Below are positions 37,901-44,275 of a stretch of DNA of 64,000 nucleotides, in pieces. The stretch lies in assembly GCF_018263925.1 (NCBI RefSeq), contig NZ_JAEVHF010000009.1, positions 124,001 to 188,000 of the forward strand, in the 5' to 3' direction. Under the pieces are notes generated by a model. The model saw only the letters and a list, made by a program, of their open reading frames with translations, was not told where the DNA came from and ran no database searches. This stretch comes from Kistimonas asteriae. Lineage in GTDB: Bacteria; Pseudomonadota; Gammaproteobacteria; Pseudomonadales; Endozoicomonadaceae. Within the stretch, counting starts at the first letter, position 1, and every line of letters starts with the position of its first letter. Both the position numbers and the translations under genes were made by a program.

Positions 37901-37934
37901 CGCCAAGGGCACTCCCGATACGACGCCTTGCCAC
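31953..37934 (-). CDS. Giant RTX-repeat protein with Sec signal, 1993 residues
   Basis: It starts at a GTG behind AAGGA. A signal peptide ends at Ala27. After a unique N-terminal part comes an Ig/cadherin-like domain (~475-560), a thrombospondin-3-like calcium segment (DKDGDGLNDEWEQ, ~562-605) and about five 100-residue Ig/FN3-like repeats (~615-1080). From ~1390 to ~1870 it has RTX nonapeptides (GGxGxDxxx) in four copies of a ~111-residue unit. The C-terminus resembles the haemolysin-type calcium-binding 'related' domain of T1SS substrates. RTX proteins normally lack a Sec signal; this one has both ends. Confidence 0.85.
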   Translation of the reverse strand: MARRRIGSALGVWAIVGMLLTATWAKAEEKLCAVVKIEIQQDLSLERQAFEATMRITNSLDTMALDNIKVSVLFEDDAGNPVNVTSDTTAVVATDPDDTNGARFFIRKDHSSNIASLIESESGEITDGQLSASTTGEIKWLIIPTAGAAGQKRDGQLYFVGAVLSYTYGGKEQSVTVTPDSIVVKPQPKLQLDYFLTEEVTADDAFTPEIEPAIPYTLGVRIGNNGYGPANKVRIESAQPRIIENEQGLQIGFKINGGYLDDQPVTPSLLIDFGDFAPQENKMGRWEMETTLSGKFISFSADYTHADELGGELTSLLEGVNTHFLIRDVLVDLPGRDNVKDFLAKDSEGFRLYESDTLNSQTPDCRDCWPVEVLTGSLGGGSASGASFQHDLTVSNAGTGFGYLKLRDPYRGGKVLSKVYRADGKKLNDANFWLTQERAEDDISFNYFVHIFDYQPGASYIVEFADSEVVPQPPVFAALMPRTTHEGGQIGFLVQATDPNQTVPALSVKNLMTGATFTDEGQGKGVFQWFPEVGQAGVYKLIFTATDGELDASEEVALTVNPADDKDGDGLNDEWEQTYFNSLERDGSGDYDNDGYSDFVEFDSGTDPTVKQVAPGVPDINAPLPGREVVTLTPVLGITNSVHGSGELVTYAFEVYRDESMTDLLASVDGVAETSSVTEWIVTEDAIVEGKAIADNTQYWWRVRASNGLASSEWASSTFFINRENDAPVAFSISEPEHLSVVDTLTPTLAVNNSFDVDGDLLTYSFKLFNESDSDFETPVAFIDGLAQGDNGSTAWQVPDALEENGTYLWLAIATDEHGATASSEPAAFLVSTVNDAPSIPDLVSPQDGGELRILDNQSVVVGNAVDPEKATLTYTFELDTVNTFDSEHWQVFDNVQEGTGHTSITLPALQDNTQYYWRAKASDGMSASNWIQGRFFANTANDAPAVPTIANPAASAWVEILQPSLVLNPSIDLDGDTLRYAFELVDTGEPPTLLAQGVKDSPVFPVEFDLADNAWYLWRARAIDEHGEASDWTEYSRFFVNRDGIDDVPRFTFVEPAADLRVTGGQVDIRWTDSDPDSSAVIRLFANGELITPAQEGALQEDEDGEADSFLWDLSGVESGDYQLSAEIRDDESSIVIESPYTITLLPPRGSVSVRAMDGYELEETGVSVQSFGIRLDDEVQDGASVTFNFSLSNPEEAAILGDKHYLQFTHGNWDREQVIQVKGMDDCVVDGNQRVGVVFQPGVSDDPRYSEMAIDTIALTNADNEQPGQQLFVCSYSIEEQLSGSDGRLTTRFRARLDNNQEPLSSASAQLTVLGSDMVLMGGGSVSFPRVPYGTSVFSHETLAVQHSAESGWDPAKLQWLIQAGAPEAAKDGNNSNNTLLGGLGRDVINGHDGDDYIDGLAGDDIINGGRGADTLRGDLGDDTFVITGSDSHADKVNGGIGYDRVLGGVSDDVFRFQTFAGLDRVEEITGGAGRNVIEGTQGNDTLDFSHTLLQQISHINGLAGDDTLRGSRQADNIIGGPGSDSLYGNGGDDSFLFFANATGSDRVNGGDGFDRILGSASDDRIRLRQFENDFTVEKIDGLAGVNILSGDGNANVLDFRNTVLTGISLIDGEAGDDVIYGSNGRDVIRGGTGHDKVYGHGGDDRFLISGESNDTEYFHGGEGRDVIVGSPLNDKLRFDSFGPSNSIEEIDGDGGYNWLAGTGGNNTLDFSQTLLRGINRIKGGSGNDTIIGSAEADRIDGGPGTDAVYGGAGNDIIEIANNDGNHEIVNGGAGIDTLLGTDGNDDFLLSAFGGENSVEVIDGLIGYDSVQGNGAPNRLDFSGTRLRNIALVDGRGGGDTVIGSDQQDVLAGGSGHDRLEGRNGGDTYLFRSGDFKIDIADAGSSQDVDTVRITHNTEPRKIWIIRDGNDLKIYILGTLERIAVVNWFSQPASHRIERIEAGGFYITADQVQAFVDLMTPHGKPVLGAKIVLGGDRARIDSLIASSWTAY

Positions 37935-38181
37935 TGCAACTTCCTTATATTTCTAATACTTTTTTATTAAGAGAGCCGAACATCCATACACTGTCAGCCT
38001 CTACGATATATACATCACCTTACACGAACAGGTATTAGTACTACCGTATTATATATAGGCGACAATCTACTACTATTTTTAGTCATTCTCAATTACTTAT
38101 AAGCAACTTTTTTCTCTTAACAAGAACACGATGTAATTGCTGCGATATAGCTGGTCAATTTCCAATCAAACGAAACCGTAC
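37935..38181. promoter_or_regulatory. Gap carrying the giant-gene promoter
   Basis: About 250 AT-rich bases upstream of the RTX-type gene. TATAATAC near 38,044-38,055 on the minus strand could be a -10 box; no clear -35 box is placed at 17 bases. No gene is visible. Confidence 0.35.
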
Positions 38182-38208
38182 AAAAGCCTCACTCGCCTTC
38201 GATGAGGC
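38182..38208 (-). terminator. Terminator ending the gspCD operon
   Basis: On the minus strand, GCCTCATCG and CGAgTGAGGC pair around an AAGG loop with one bulged base, followed by TTTT. It comes about 115 bases after the transglutaminase-like gene and separates that operon from the giant genes. Confidence 0.65.
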
Positions 38209-38324
38209 AACCAAAAGCCGTTTCATCTACTCACAGAATGATGAAACACAACATCACCTTTATTTCAACCTGCTCTACCTACAAATCACTAACCAATTGG
38301 TATTTATTAGCGTTATCTTACCAA

Positions 38325-39218
38325 TCAGAGCAATCGTACTTTCACACTATCTTCAGGTATAACAAAACGTTCACTAAAACGTGCATCTTCATCATGCCCT
38401 AGCAATCTGAATACCACATAGTCAGTATTTTTTTCCTTCAGAATGCGATTCTGAGCATCCATAAGCTGCCAGACATTACCATCGAAATATTCCGTCCAAT
38501 TGTGATAATCAACTGACGTCAACACCTTCCCTCGGTCACTTACCACAAAACCAGCCACCGGACGTGCAGGAATTCCCTGACTGCGCAAAAGGGCTGTAGA
38601 AAGGTACATAAACTCAGAACAGTCCCCCTTTTGATGGCGAAGCGCATAAAGCGCCCCCAGGCTTTCTTTCACATAACCTGCGTCATCAATATGATTACCA
38701 ACAACGGTATTGATTGACTCAACTTTCTGCTGAACAGCCATACTTGAAAACTGCTCTGAAAAAGCCTTTACATCCGGCGAATCAATTTCAACATATGGCG
38801 CACTAGCCAGATAAACCCCCTCATCAAACTCAACCGACTGAGGCTGCATGGACATTCGCAGTAAAGCCGTCACTGTTACAACTCTGCGACCATTTGGTGG
38901 AAGATTTAGCACCTTTAAATGAAGGCTTTGATTTCCATATTGATCATCTTCAAGGGAAAATTGCGCCCCCGCAACTCTAACCTCATCGACCATCTGAGAT
39001 GCCGTCTGTTTCACTGGGGCATAAACCCACAAACCCACACTCTCAAGCAGCTGTGCTGATGTATTCGTTACTTCGATACTATAACGAAGGGTTTTAGGAA
39101 TAGAATAAGATGCATTATCAACCGTCAAACCCTCATTATTTTCTTTAGACATCCATACCGCTCCCCCCAGCAGCAGTACTACCAACATCACTGAAGCAAC
39201 AAGATTTCTCACAAACAC
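38325..39218 (-). CDS. Membrane-anchored transglutaminase-like cysteine protein
   Basis: The 297-residue protein has one N-terminal span (about 5-23) that anchors it facing the periplasm. The transglutaminase-core triad is present: Cys200 in KGDCSEF, His239 in VDYHNW and Asp254 in LMDAQN. The segment LRSQGIPARPVAGF is typical of this core. Such enzymes cleave or cross-link proteins at Gln, Asn or peptide bonds. It overlaps the rhodanese-like gene by 10 bases and follows gspD, so it may process the exported giants. Substrate unknown. Confidence 0.85.
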   Translation of the reverse strand: MFVRNLVASVMLVVLLLGGAVWMSKENNEGLTVDNASYSIPKTLRYSIEVTNTSAQLLESVGLWVYAPVKQTASQMVDEVRVAGAQFSLEDDQYGNQSLHLKVLNLPPNGRRVVTVTALLRMSMQPQSVEFDEGVYLASAPYVEIDSPDVKAFSEQFSSMAVQQKVESINTVVGNHIDDAGYVKESLGALYALRHQKGDCSEFMYLSTALLRSQGIPARPVAGFVVSDRGKVLTSVDYHNWTEYFDGNVWQLMDAQNRILKEKNTDYVVFRLLGHDEDARFSERFVIPEDSVKVRLL

Positions 39219-39994
39219 CTCTTTTTAGATAAATCAAAATGCCTTGACAGTCCTGTCAGATCATTCTTCTTAAACTGCTCTGCAACATCATCACCCGTTC
39301 CATCCAGTAAATAGATATTATGCAATCCAGCTTGAAGTAACTGATGATAAAGGGCCTGCGAATACCCTGAATACCGATCGATCAGGATTATTGGCTGCAA
39401 TCCGCCTTTTGAGTAGAGCCGCTGCCTGTCAGCCAATTCCTGCCAGAACAGGTCACCTTCACTACGCCCTTCAGTGAATATAAAAGGCAAGGTTTCCAAC
39501 GTTCGGGGCACGGGTACATCCATAAAAATAACGACAGGCTCACCTTGTACCAATTCATTCACTAACTTCATGGGTGAAATAATGGTGTAATCTTTCACAG
39601 TCTGCAGATGTTCTTGACCACTGAGCTTAAGGCCAGAAACACCCTCCATAGCAACAGCCACATCAAACCCTTTATTGCGCAAGTCATGGCAAATTAACTG
39701 TTCACGGCTGCGCTCAAACCCGCCCCCAACAAGTAACAACTTTTTGGGCTTGAGATATTGCTTCGTATGAATAAACTCGGGACGTATATTAAGCACATTC
39801 AAACGACTCGCCCCGGCAGACAAGCTGCCATCAAGTGATATGAGCTGGTATTCATCGAGGTTTTGATCACTAATCGACAGGAAACATGAATCATCATAAG
39901 GCAGACTGTTTGTGCACTGCCCAAAGCTACCATCTGCAGCCTTAACCGCGAACGGCAGCAAAAGAAAAAAAGATATATACAACCATTTATCCAT
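39209..39994 (-). CDS. Exported rhodanese-like protein without active Cys
   Basis: The 261-residue protein has a signal peptide (1-19, VKAAD end). Two rhodanese-like halves can be seen. The first includes LLLVGGGFERS and the Asp/Ser-rich DVAVAMEG. The second has PIILIDRYSGYSQALYHQLLQAGLHNIYLLDG (split here into PIILIDRYSGYSQAL and YHQLLQAGLHNIYLLDG), the classic rhodanese end. The catalytic Cys loop of active rhodaneses is not found, so a binding or structural role is likelier than sulfur transfer. It lies in one operon with gspD and the transglutaminase-like gene. Confidence 0.6.
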   Translation of the reverse strand: MDKWLYISFFLLLPFAVKAADGSFGQCTNSLPYDDSCFLSISDQNLDEYQLISLDGSLSAGASRLNVLNIRPEFIHTKQYLKPKKLLLVGGGFERSREQLICHDLRNKGFDVAVAMEGVSGLKLSGQEHLQTVKDYTIISPMKLVNELVQGEPVVIFMDVPVPRTLETLPFIFTEGRSEGDLFWQELADRQRLYSKGGLQPIILIDRYSGYSQALYHQLLQAGLHNIYLLDGTGDDVAEQFKKNDLTGLSRHFDLSKKRCL

Positions 39995-40085
39995 ATTTAT
40001 ACCTGAATACCATCCGATCAGGACGATATAACTCCATAGTCGTTTATGATTCTAAACTCGTACATCGCAATGACAGACATTTTGG

Positions 40086-42053
40086 TCACTGTTTCGATTG
40101 ATTCAGGTTCAAAGCTGGCAAGATAAGACGCTCATCATCTGAGACCCCAGCATTATACCCCTCAAAACTCAATGCCTGCTGCTGTGCACGCATAAAGCTG
40201 TACTTCCCTCCAGTCACATTGAGGACTTGATGGGTATCCTGCAGTATTGTCGGCTTCAGAAAAACCATCAGATTTTTTCGCTTGCGCTCTTTCTTATCAC
40301 TACGAAACAGGCGACCTACAAAAGGCATATCACCAAGAACGGGTACTTTTTGCACCGTTCCAGAAACTTCATCAGAGATCAGGCCGCCCAGGACCAATAT
40401 ACTGCCACTTTCGACTTGCACCTTTGTATCAATAGAACGCGTGCGTGTGATTATATCAGCCGCCTCAGCACTGTCCGTAACACTGGAGATTTCCTGAAAT
40501 ACATCCAGTGTAATCGACTGTTCTTTGTTCACCTGCGGCGTAATCGTCAGCTTGATACCAACATCCTTCCTCTCAATCGTCTGGAACGGGTTATCCGTAG
40601 AGGAGGACGAACTGGTTGATTGCCCCGTGACAAAAGGAACGTTCTCACCAACAACGATTTTCCCTTCCTCATTATCAAGTGTGATTAAATTAGGTGTTGA
40701 GAGAATATTGATCTGATCATCACCTGAAAATGCCCGAATCAGACCCCGTAGAGAGCCATTCCTGTAAAAACCCAGGGAAAGCCCCGCCCCAAGCGCTGGT
40801 GAATCCCCTTCATAGAAACCATCCAGGCTACCTTGCGCGCCAGCATCCAACCGTGTGCCACCAAACCAGCCATCACCATTAAGAGAACTGTCTGACGTGT
40901 TCCATTGAACACCAAGGTCCTGAATTCGATTATCACCCACTTCAACAATGACAGCTTCAACATAAACCTGCGCACGGCGTATATCCAGTTTGGATAATAG
41001 GCGCTGCACCGTTTTGATATAGCGATTGGGTGCAGAAATAATCAATGAATTCGTGCTATCACTGGCTTTTAACGCAATCTGAAGGTCCTCACCCGCAAGG
41101 TTCTTATCTCGCTTCTGCAGGCTGGTCATGATGTCTTTCAGAATTTCTGCCGCTTCTGATGCCTTGAGATAGTGCAGATAAATGACATGAGCTTCATCGC
41201 TGATTTCCTCTTCCTGATCCAGCCTGTTGATAATGCCTTTAACAGCACTAACACTCTCTTCTGGTCCTGAAAGCAACACCGTATTAGTTCTTTCATCAGC
41301 AGCCATCATCGTACGCATATGTGGTAACAGCTTTTCTTCCTGCTTTCCAAGCATACCGATCAATACACTGACCACTTCCTTAGCATTCGCATATGTCAGT
41401 GCGACAAACTCAATTCTAGGTCGCTGTCGCTTGTCTATCTGCTGAATAATATTCTCAATGTCATTGATTGACCCTGATCGATCCAATATCAGAAGCGAGT
41501 TACTATCTTGCAGTGCAGCCACATAACCACTTGGCGGAACTAGCGGCTTAATCAATTGCATAGCCAGTGATGCTGGTATATATCGAGTCCTGATAACTCG
41601 AATCACCGTATCTTCATCTCCTGATGTACCCGTAAGGTATGGGGCTCCACTACTTCTTGCCAGCGTATCCGGGACAACTGTGGCCATTCCCCCTTTTTCT
41701 AGCAGCACAAAACCATTGACTTTTAAAACAGCCTTGAACACCTGCCAGGCAGAGGACGGTGCCATTGCTTCTTTAGTAAGAACAGTAATTTTCCCTTTAA
41801 CTCTTGGATCAATGATTATATTTTTTCCCTGCTCTGTTGCCATCCACTCAATAAACGACCTGACATCGCCATTTTTCATGTTGATATGGATAAGACGCTC
41901 TGACCCCACGTCTGAAACATCATCAGTTGCAGCATCCGTAGCAGAAGCAAATACCTGCTGCTTAATATTCTCAGCGATAGCACTATCTACAGCGAGCCCT
42001 GTAGATAACAGAAAAACCATCCTTAGCACATTCGACATTTTTATTATTTTCAC
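40086..42053 (-). CDS. gspD: GspD-type secretin
   Basis: The 655-residue protein has a signal peptide (1-27), a series of N0-N3 domains (residues ~50-360) and the secretin core (~370-610). The core ends with VPVLGDMPFVGRLFRS and KRKNLMVFLKPTI, clear secretin C-domain motifs. It would form the outer-membrane channel of a type II secretion system. Only gspC precedes it; gspE-M are not here. Its downstream neighbours are a rhodanese-like and a transglutaminase-like gene, not standard gsp genes. Dedicated export of the adjacent giant proteins is my inference. Confidence 0.93.
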   Translation of the reverse strand: MKIIKMSNVLRMVFLLSTGLAVDSAIAENIKQQVFASATDAATDDVSDVGSERLIHINMKNGDVRSFIEWMATEQGKNIIIDPRVKGKITVLTKEAMAPSSAWQVFKAVLKVNGFVLLEKGGMATVVPDTLARSSGAPYLTGTSGDEDTVIRVIRTRYIPASLAMQLIKPLVPPSGYVAALQDSNSLLILDRSGSINDIENIIQQIDKRQRPRIEFVALTYANAKEVVSVLIGMLGKQEEKLLPHMRTMMAADERTNTVLLSGPEESVSAVKGIINRLDQEEEISDEAHVIYLHYLKASEAAEILKDIMTSLQKRDKNLAGEDLQIALKASDSTNSLIISAPNRYIKTVQRLLSKLDIRRAQVYVEAVIVEVGDNRIQDLGVQWNTSDSSLNGDGWFGGTRLDAGAQGSLDGFYEGDSPALGAGLSLGFYRNGSLRGLIRAFSGDDQINILSTPNLITLDNEEGKIVVGENVPFVTGQSTSSSSSTDNPFQTIERKDVGIKLTITPQVNKEQSITLDVFQEISSVTDSAEAADIITRTRSIDTKVQVESGSILVLGGLISDEVSGTVQKVPVLGDMPFVGRLFRSDKKERKRKNLMVFLKPTILQDTHQVLNVTGGKYSFMRAQQQALSFEGYNAGVSDDERLILPALNLNQSKQ

Positions 42054-42071
42054 ATTACAACCTACAGCTTT

Positions 42072-42698
42072 CTAGTTGGCAGCGTAACGATCTCTTAAGG
42101 CTTGAAGTTTTTCCTGTAGGGATTCAACTCCTGCCATGGCAACACTTTCCGTTTGGCTTTGAGCAACTTTCGAGATTGCTTGTGGTCTTGGAGCCTTCGC
42201 AATGACTTTTTCATGCACTTCCTCAAAACGGCTGAATCTGATATTTTCCAGCCGCCCTTCACGCTCAATAGTCACCACATTTGGCGCAATAGCTTTTAGT
42301 ACAATCCCTTGGGCTAGACGATCTCCAACATGATACAAACCGGACTGATCACTACCTGAGATGAGTGCAGCTGCCCCCTGTTGCTCTCCAGAATAAAACA
42401 CAGCATCAAGCGTTAATTTCAGCTCCGTATCAGGTAACTCATCCTGAACCGGTGCTGAATCTTCGCTTTCCTGATATGCGCCAAATAAATTCAGATTCAT
42501 CACCTGCAGATCGACGATGTTCTGACTTCCAGGCAGGGTTATAGAGGAAGGATCGACATCCGCGACCCCAAGGGCAACAGGCTCAGTTAATGAGCTGTAT
42601 TGATAAGCAGAAAACGAAAAACGTGCAACCATTCCCGCGACCAGAAGACCCGCTAGAAACATACCTCGTTTTCCGGCAAGCACTCTGAGTTTATCCAT
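42072..42698 (-). CDS. gspC: GspC-type inner-membrane protein
   Basis: About 208 residues from the ATG at 42,698; the longer frame begins at TTG at 42,758. An inner-membrane span lies at about residues 12-30. The homology region has LNLFGAYQ, TELKLTLDAVFYSGEQQGAA and ALISGSDQSGLYHVGDRL, typical of GspC, which links the secretin to the inner-membrane platform. There is no PDZ domain; the C-terminus is a short coiled-coil-like helix, as in the XcpP group. gspD follows after 18 bases. Confidence 0.9.
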   Translation of the reverse strand: MDKLRVLAGKRGMFLAGLLVAGMVARFSFSAYQYSSLTEPVALGVADVDPSSITLPGSQNIVDLQVMNLNLFGAYQESEDSAPVQDELPDTELKLTLDAVFYSGEQQGAAALISGSDQSGLYHVGDRLAQGIVLKAIAPNVVTIEREGRLENIRFSRFEEVHEKVIAKAPRPQAISKVAQSQTESVAMAGVESLQEKLQALRDRYAAN

Positions 42699-42784
42699 GC
42701 GCAGTACTACACTCCCATTACATCCACAGATCAGAACATGTTTTTCTTGTAGATACAATTATTCTGACCTAGATCAACATCGCG

Positions 42785-42793
42785 ATCATAGCA
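42785..42793 (-). promoter_or_regulatory. Candidate extended -10 box for gspC
   Basis: On the minus strand, TG-C-TATGAT lies about 90 bases upstream of the gspC ATG. The -35 region is poor, as is common with extended -10 promoters. Single-site evidence only. Confidence 0.3.
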
Positions 42794-42916
42794 AATTGAA
42801 GCTTATGGGTACTATATGCCTCTATGTGATCATGTGCGCATTGAACTGAGACAGATTTTATTGGCAACTCCATCAGAGATGGCCTCCTTTGAAGTGTCCA
42901 CAAGTACCGCCTCATA

Positions 42917-43786
42917 TCAATCCTCAGACTCCAACGCTTTCAATGTAACCCCTGAAGCATTCTTCCAGGCCGTCAGACCATTCGTACTACCCCCACAAAT
43001 AATTGCACCTGCAGTACTGGGGCTGCCGAACTCATGGTCTGCAGTAAACACATAACCGGAATCGGTCTTTTTCAGGACCCCATTGCCAATCAGCTTTTCT
43101 CTCAGCTCCCGGATGCCATTGCTGCAGGAAGGCTTTAACTCATATACCGCCTCCGAACCAGAGTAAACGACAAACCCCTGCTCAGTACGCTGGCCGGTAG
43201 CGGTCAGCTGCTTGATGCGGTAATAGAGCGTTGTGTCTTCTGCCCTTTCAACGGTTCCTGCTTGTTTTCGGGCAGGCTGTCGCACCGGGGTAAAATGCGT
43301 GACACCGAGTACCGGCAACAACTGCATCATGTATTCGATAAAACTTTCCATTTCAGCCGTATCCGCCTCTGACAGTTTTGCCCCACTGGACACTGAATTT
43401 TCCAGCTTTGCCCGTCCGGTCGCCCTGGCCATCACGATCAAACGACCTTCGATGTATTTCACATGGGCCTTGGTCATGTAGTCGTTCTGGCTGATAAAGA
43501 TAGTGATGGTATTCCAGAAATCCTGATTCACATGCTTGTGACCGGTGGCCAGCCGTTTGCGCAGATGCTCAGCTTCGCCAATATAGATCGCCGGTTCATC
43601 GGTTTCCGGATCAACGCCGGTCAGCAGATAGATGCCCGGCTGCTCCAGCTCTTCGCGGGCCAGGAAATCCCTGAATTCACTGCGGGGACAGGTTACCCCT
43701 TTGCCATTCCAGTTGGACAGTTCAGCCGTTCGCAACCCTGTCGGGCTACCGTTGGCGAGGAAGAGGCGGATTGAAGCGGGATGCAT
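42917..43786 (-). CDS. GIY-YIG nuclease family protein with DUF4357
   Basis: The ATG at 43,786 is chosen; the longer frame begins at TTG. The ~289-residue protein has a GIY-YIG core with GIYLLTG near residue 50 and AIYIGEAEHLRKRL near 68, followed by the predicted nuclease helices. The C-terminal region, with a tail near GSPSTAGAIICGGSTNGL, is DUF4357, a domain often tied to GIY-YIG proteins and type I restriction or DNA-binding proteins. Bacterial members of this fusion are of unknown role. It lies between the gsp operon and the restriction locus. Confidence 0.8.
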   Translation of the reverse strand: MHPASIRLFLANGSPTGLRTAELSNWNGKGVTCPRSEFRDFLAREELEQPGIYLLTGVDPETDEPAIYIGEAEHLRKRLATGHKHVNQDFWNTITIFISQNDYMTKAHVKYIEGRLIVMARATGRAKLENSVSSGAKLSEADTAEMESFIEYMMQLLPVLGVTHFTPVRQPARKQAGTVERAEDTTLYYRIKQLTATGQRTEQGFVVYSGSEAVYELKPSCSNGIRELREKLIGNGVLKKTDSGYVFTADHEFGSPSTAGAIICGGSTNGLTAWKNASGVTLKALESED

Positions 43787-44275
43787 GAAATTCAGACTGC
43801 TCAAAAATAGAAGAAAACTGACGGGTATTATTGCCAGATGTTTCTCCGAATCAACGCATTTTATTCGCCGTTTTTACATAGACACCGTTTTCCTGTGCGA
43901 ATAGTCAGCTACGCCATTTTATGGTTTCATAGTCCGCCATTAACGCTCTATACACAACACATTAAAGCTACCGGGAACCATGCTGAGCCAGGTCACTGAT
44001 TGACCTCGGAAAAATCTCCGGGCGGTAGCGTGCCTGCGGTAATGTTGTTCCGCAAGATGCTGCCTTGGAAGCTCGCAGCCACAGGCCAACAGGCAGAATT
44101 GAAAGCCACCAGCCAGACACAGGGTTCAAAAAACTATCTCTCTGTGCTCACTATCACGATCTGCCGTCTATGCAGCCTTTACCGTGAACTGTTGATGTAG
44201 ACACTGAGCAATAAATTAAAATCGCTCGCATCCGACTTAAACACTATTTTTCCCCTTATTTCGTCACGAGCAACC
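43787..44275. other. Intergenic before the restriction operon
   Basis: About 490 bases with no gene I can support. A short open stretch around 44,000-44,200 has no recognisable product. It should hold the hsd promoter; I see no confident boxes. Confidence 0.4.

Noticed and set aside
44000..44200. 66-codon plus-strand frame before hsdM
   Set aside because: No ribosome site, no motif and an unlikely composition; I could not link it to a transposase or RNA.
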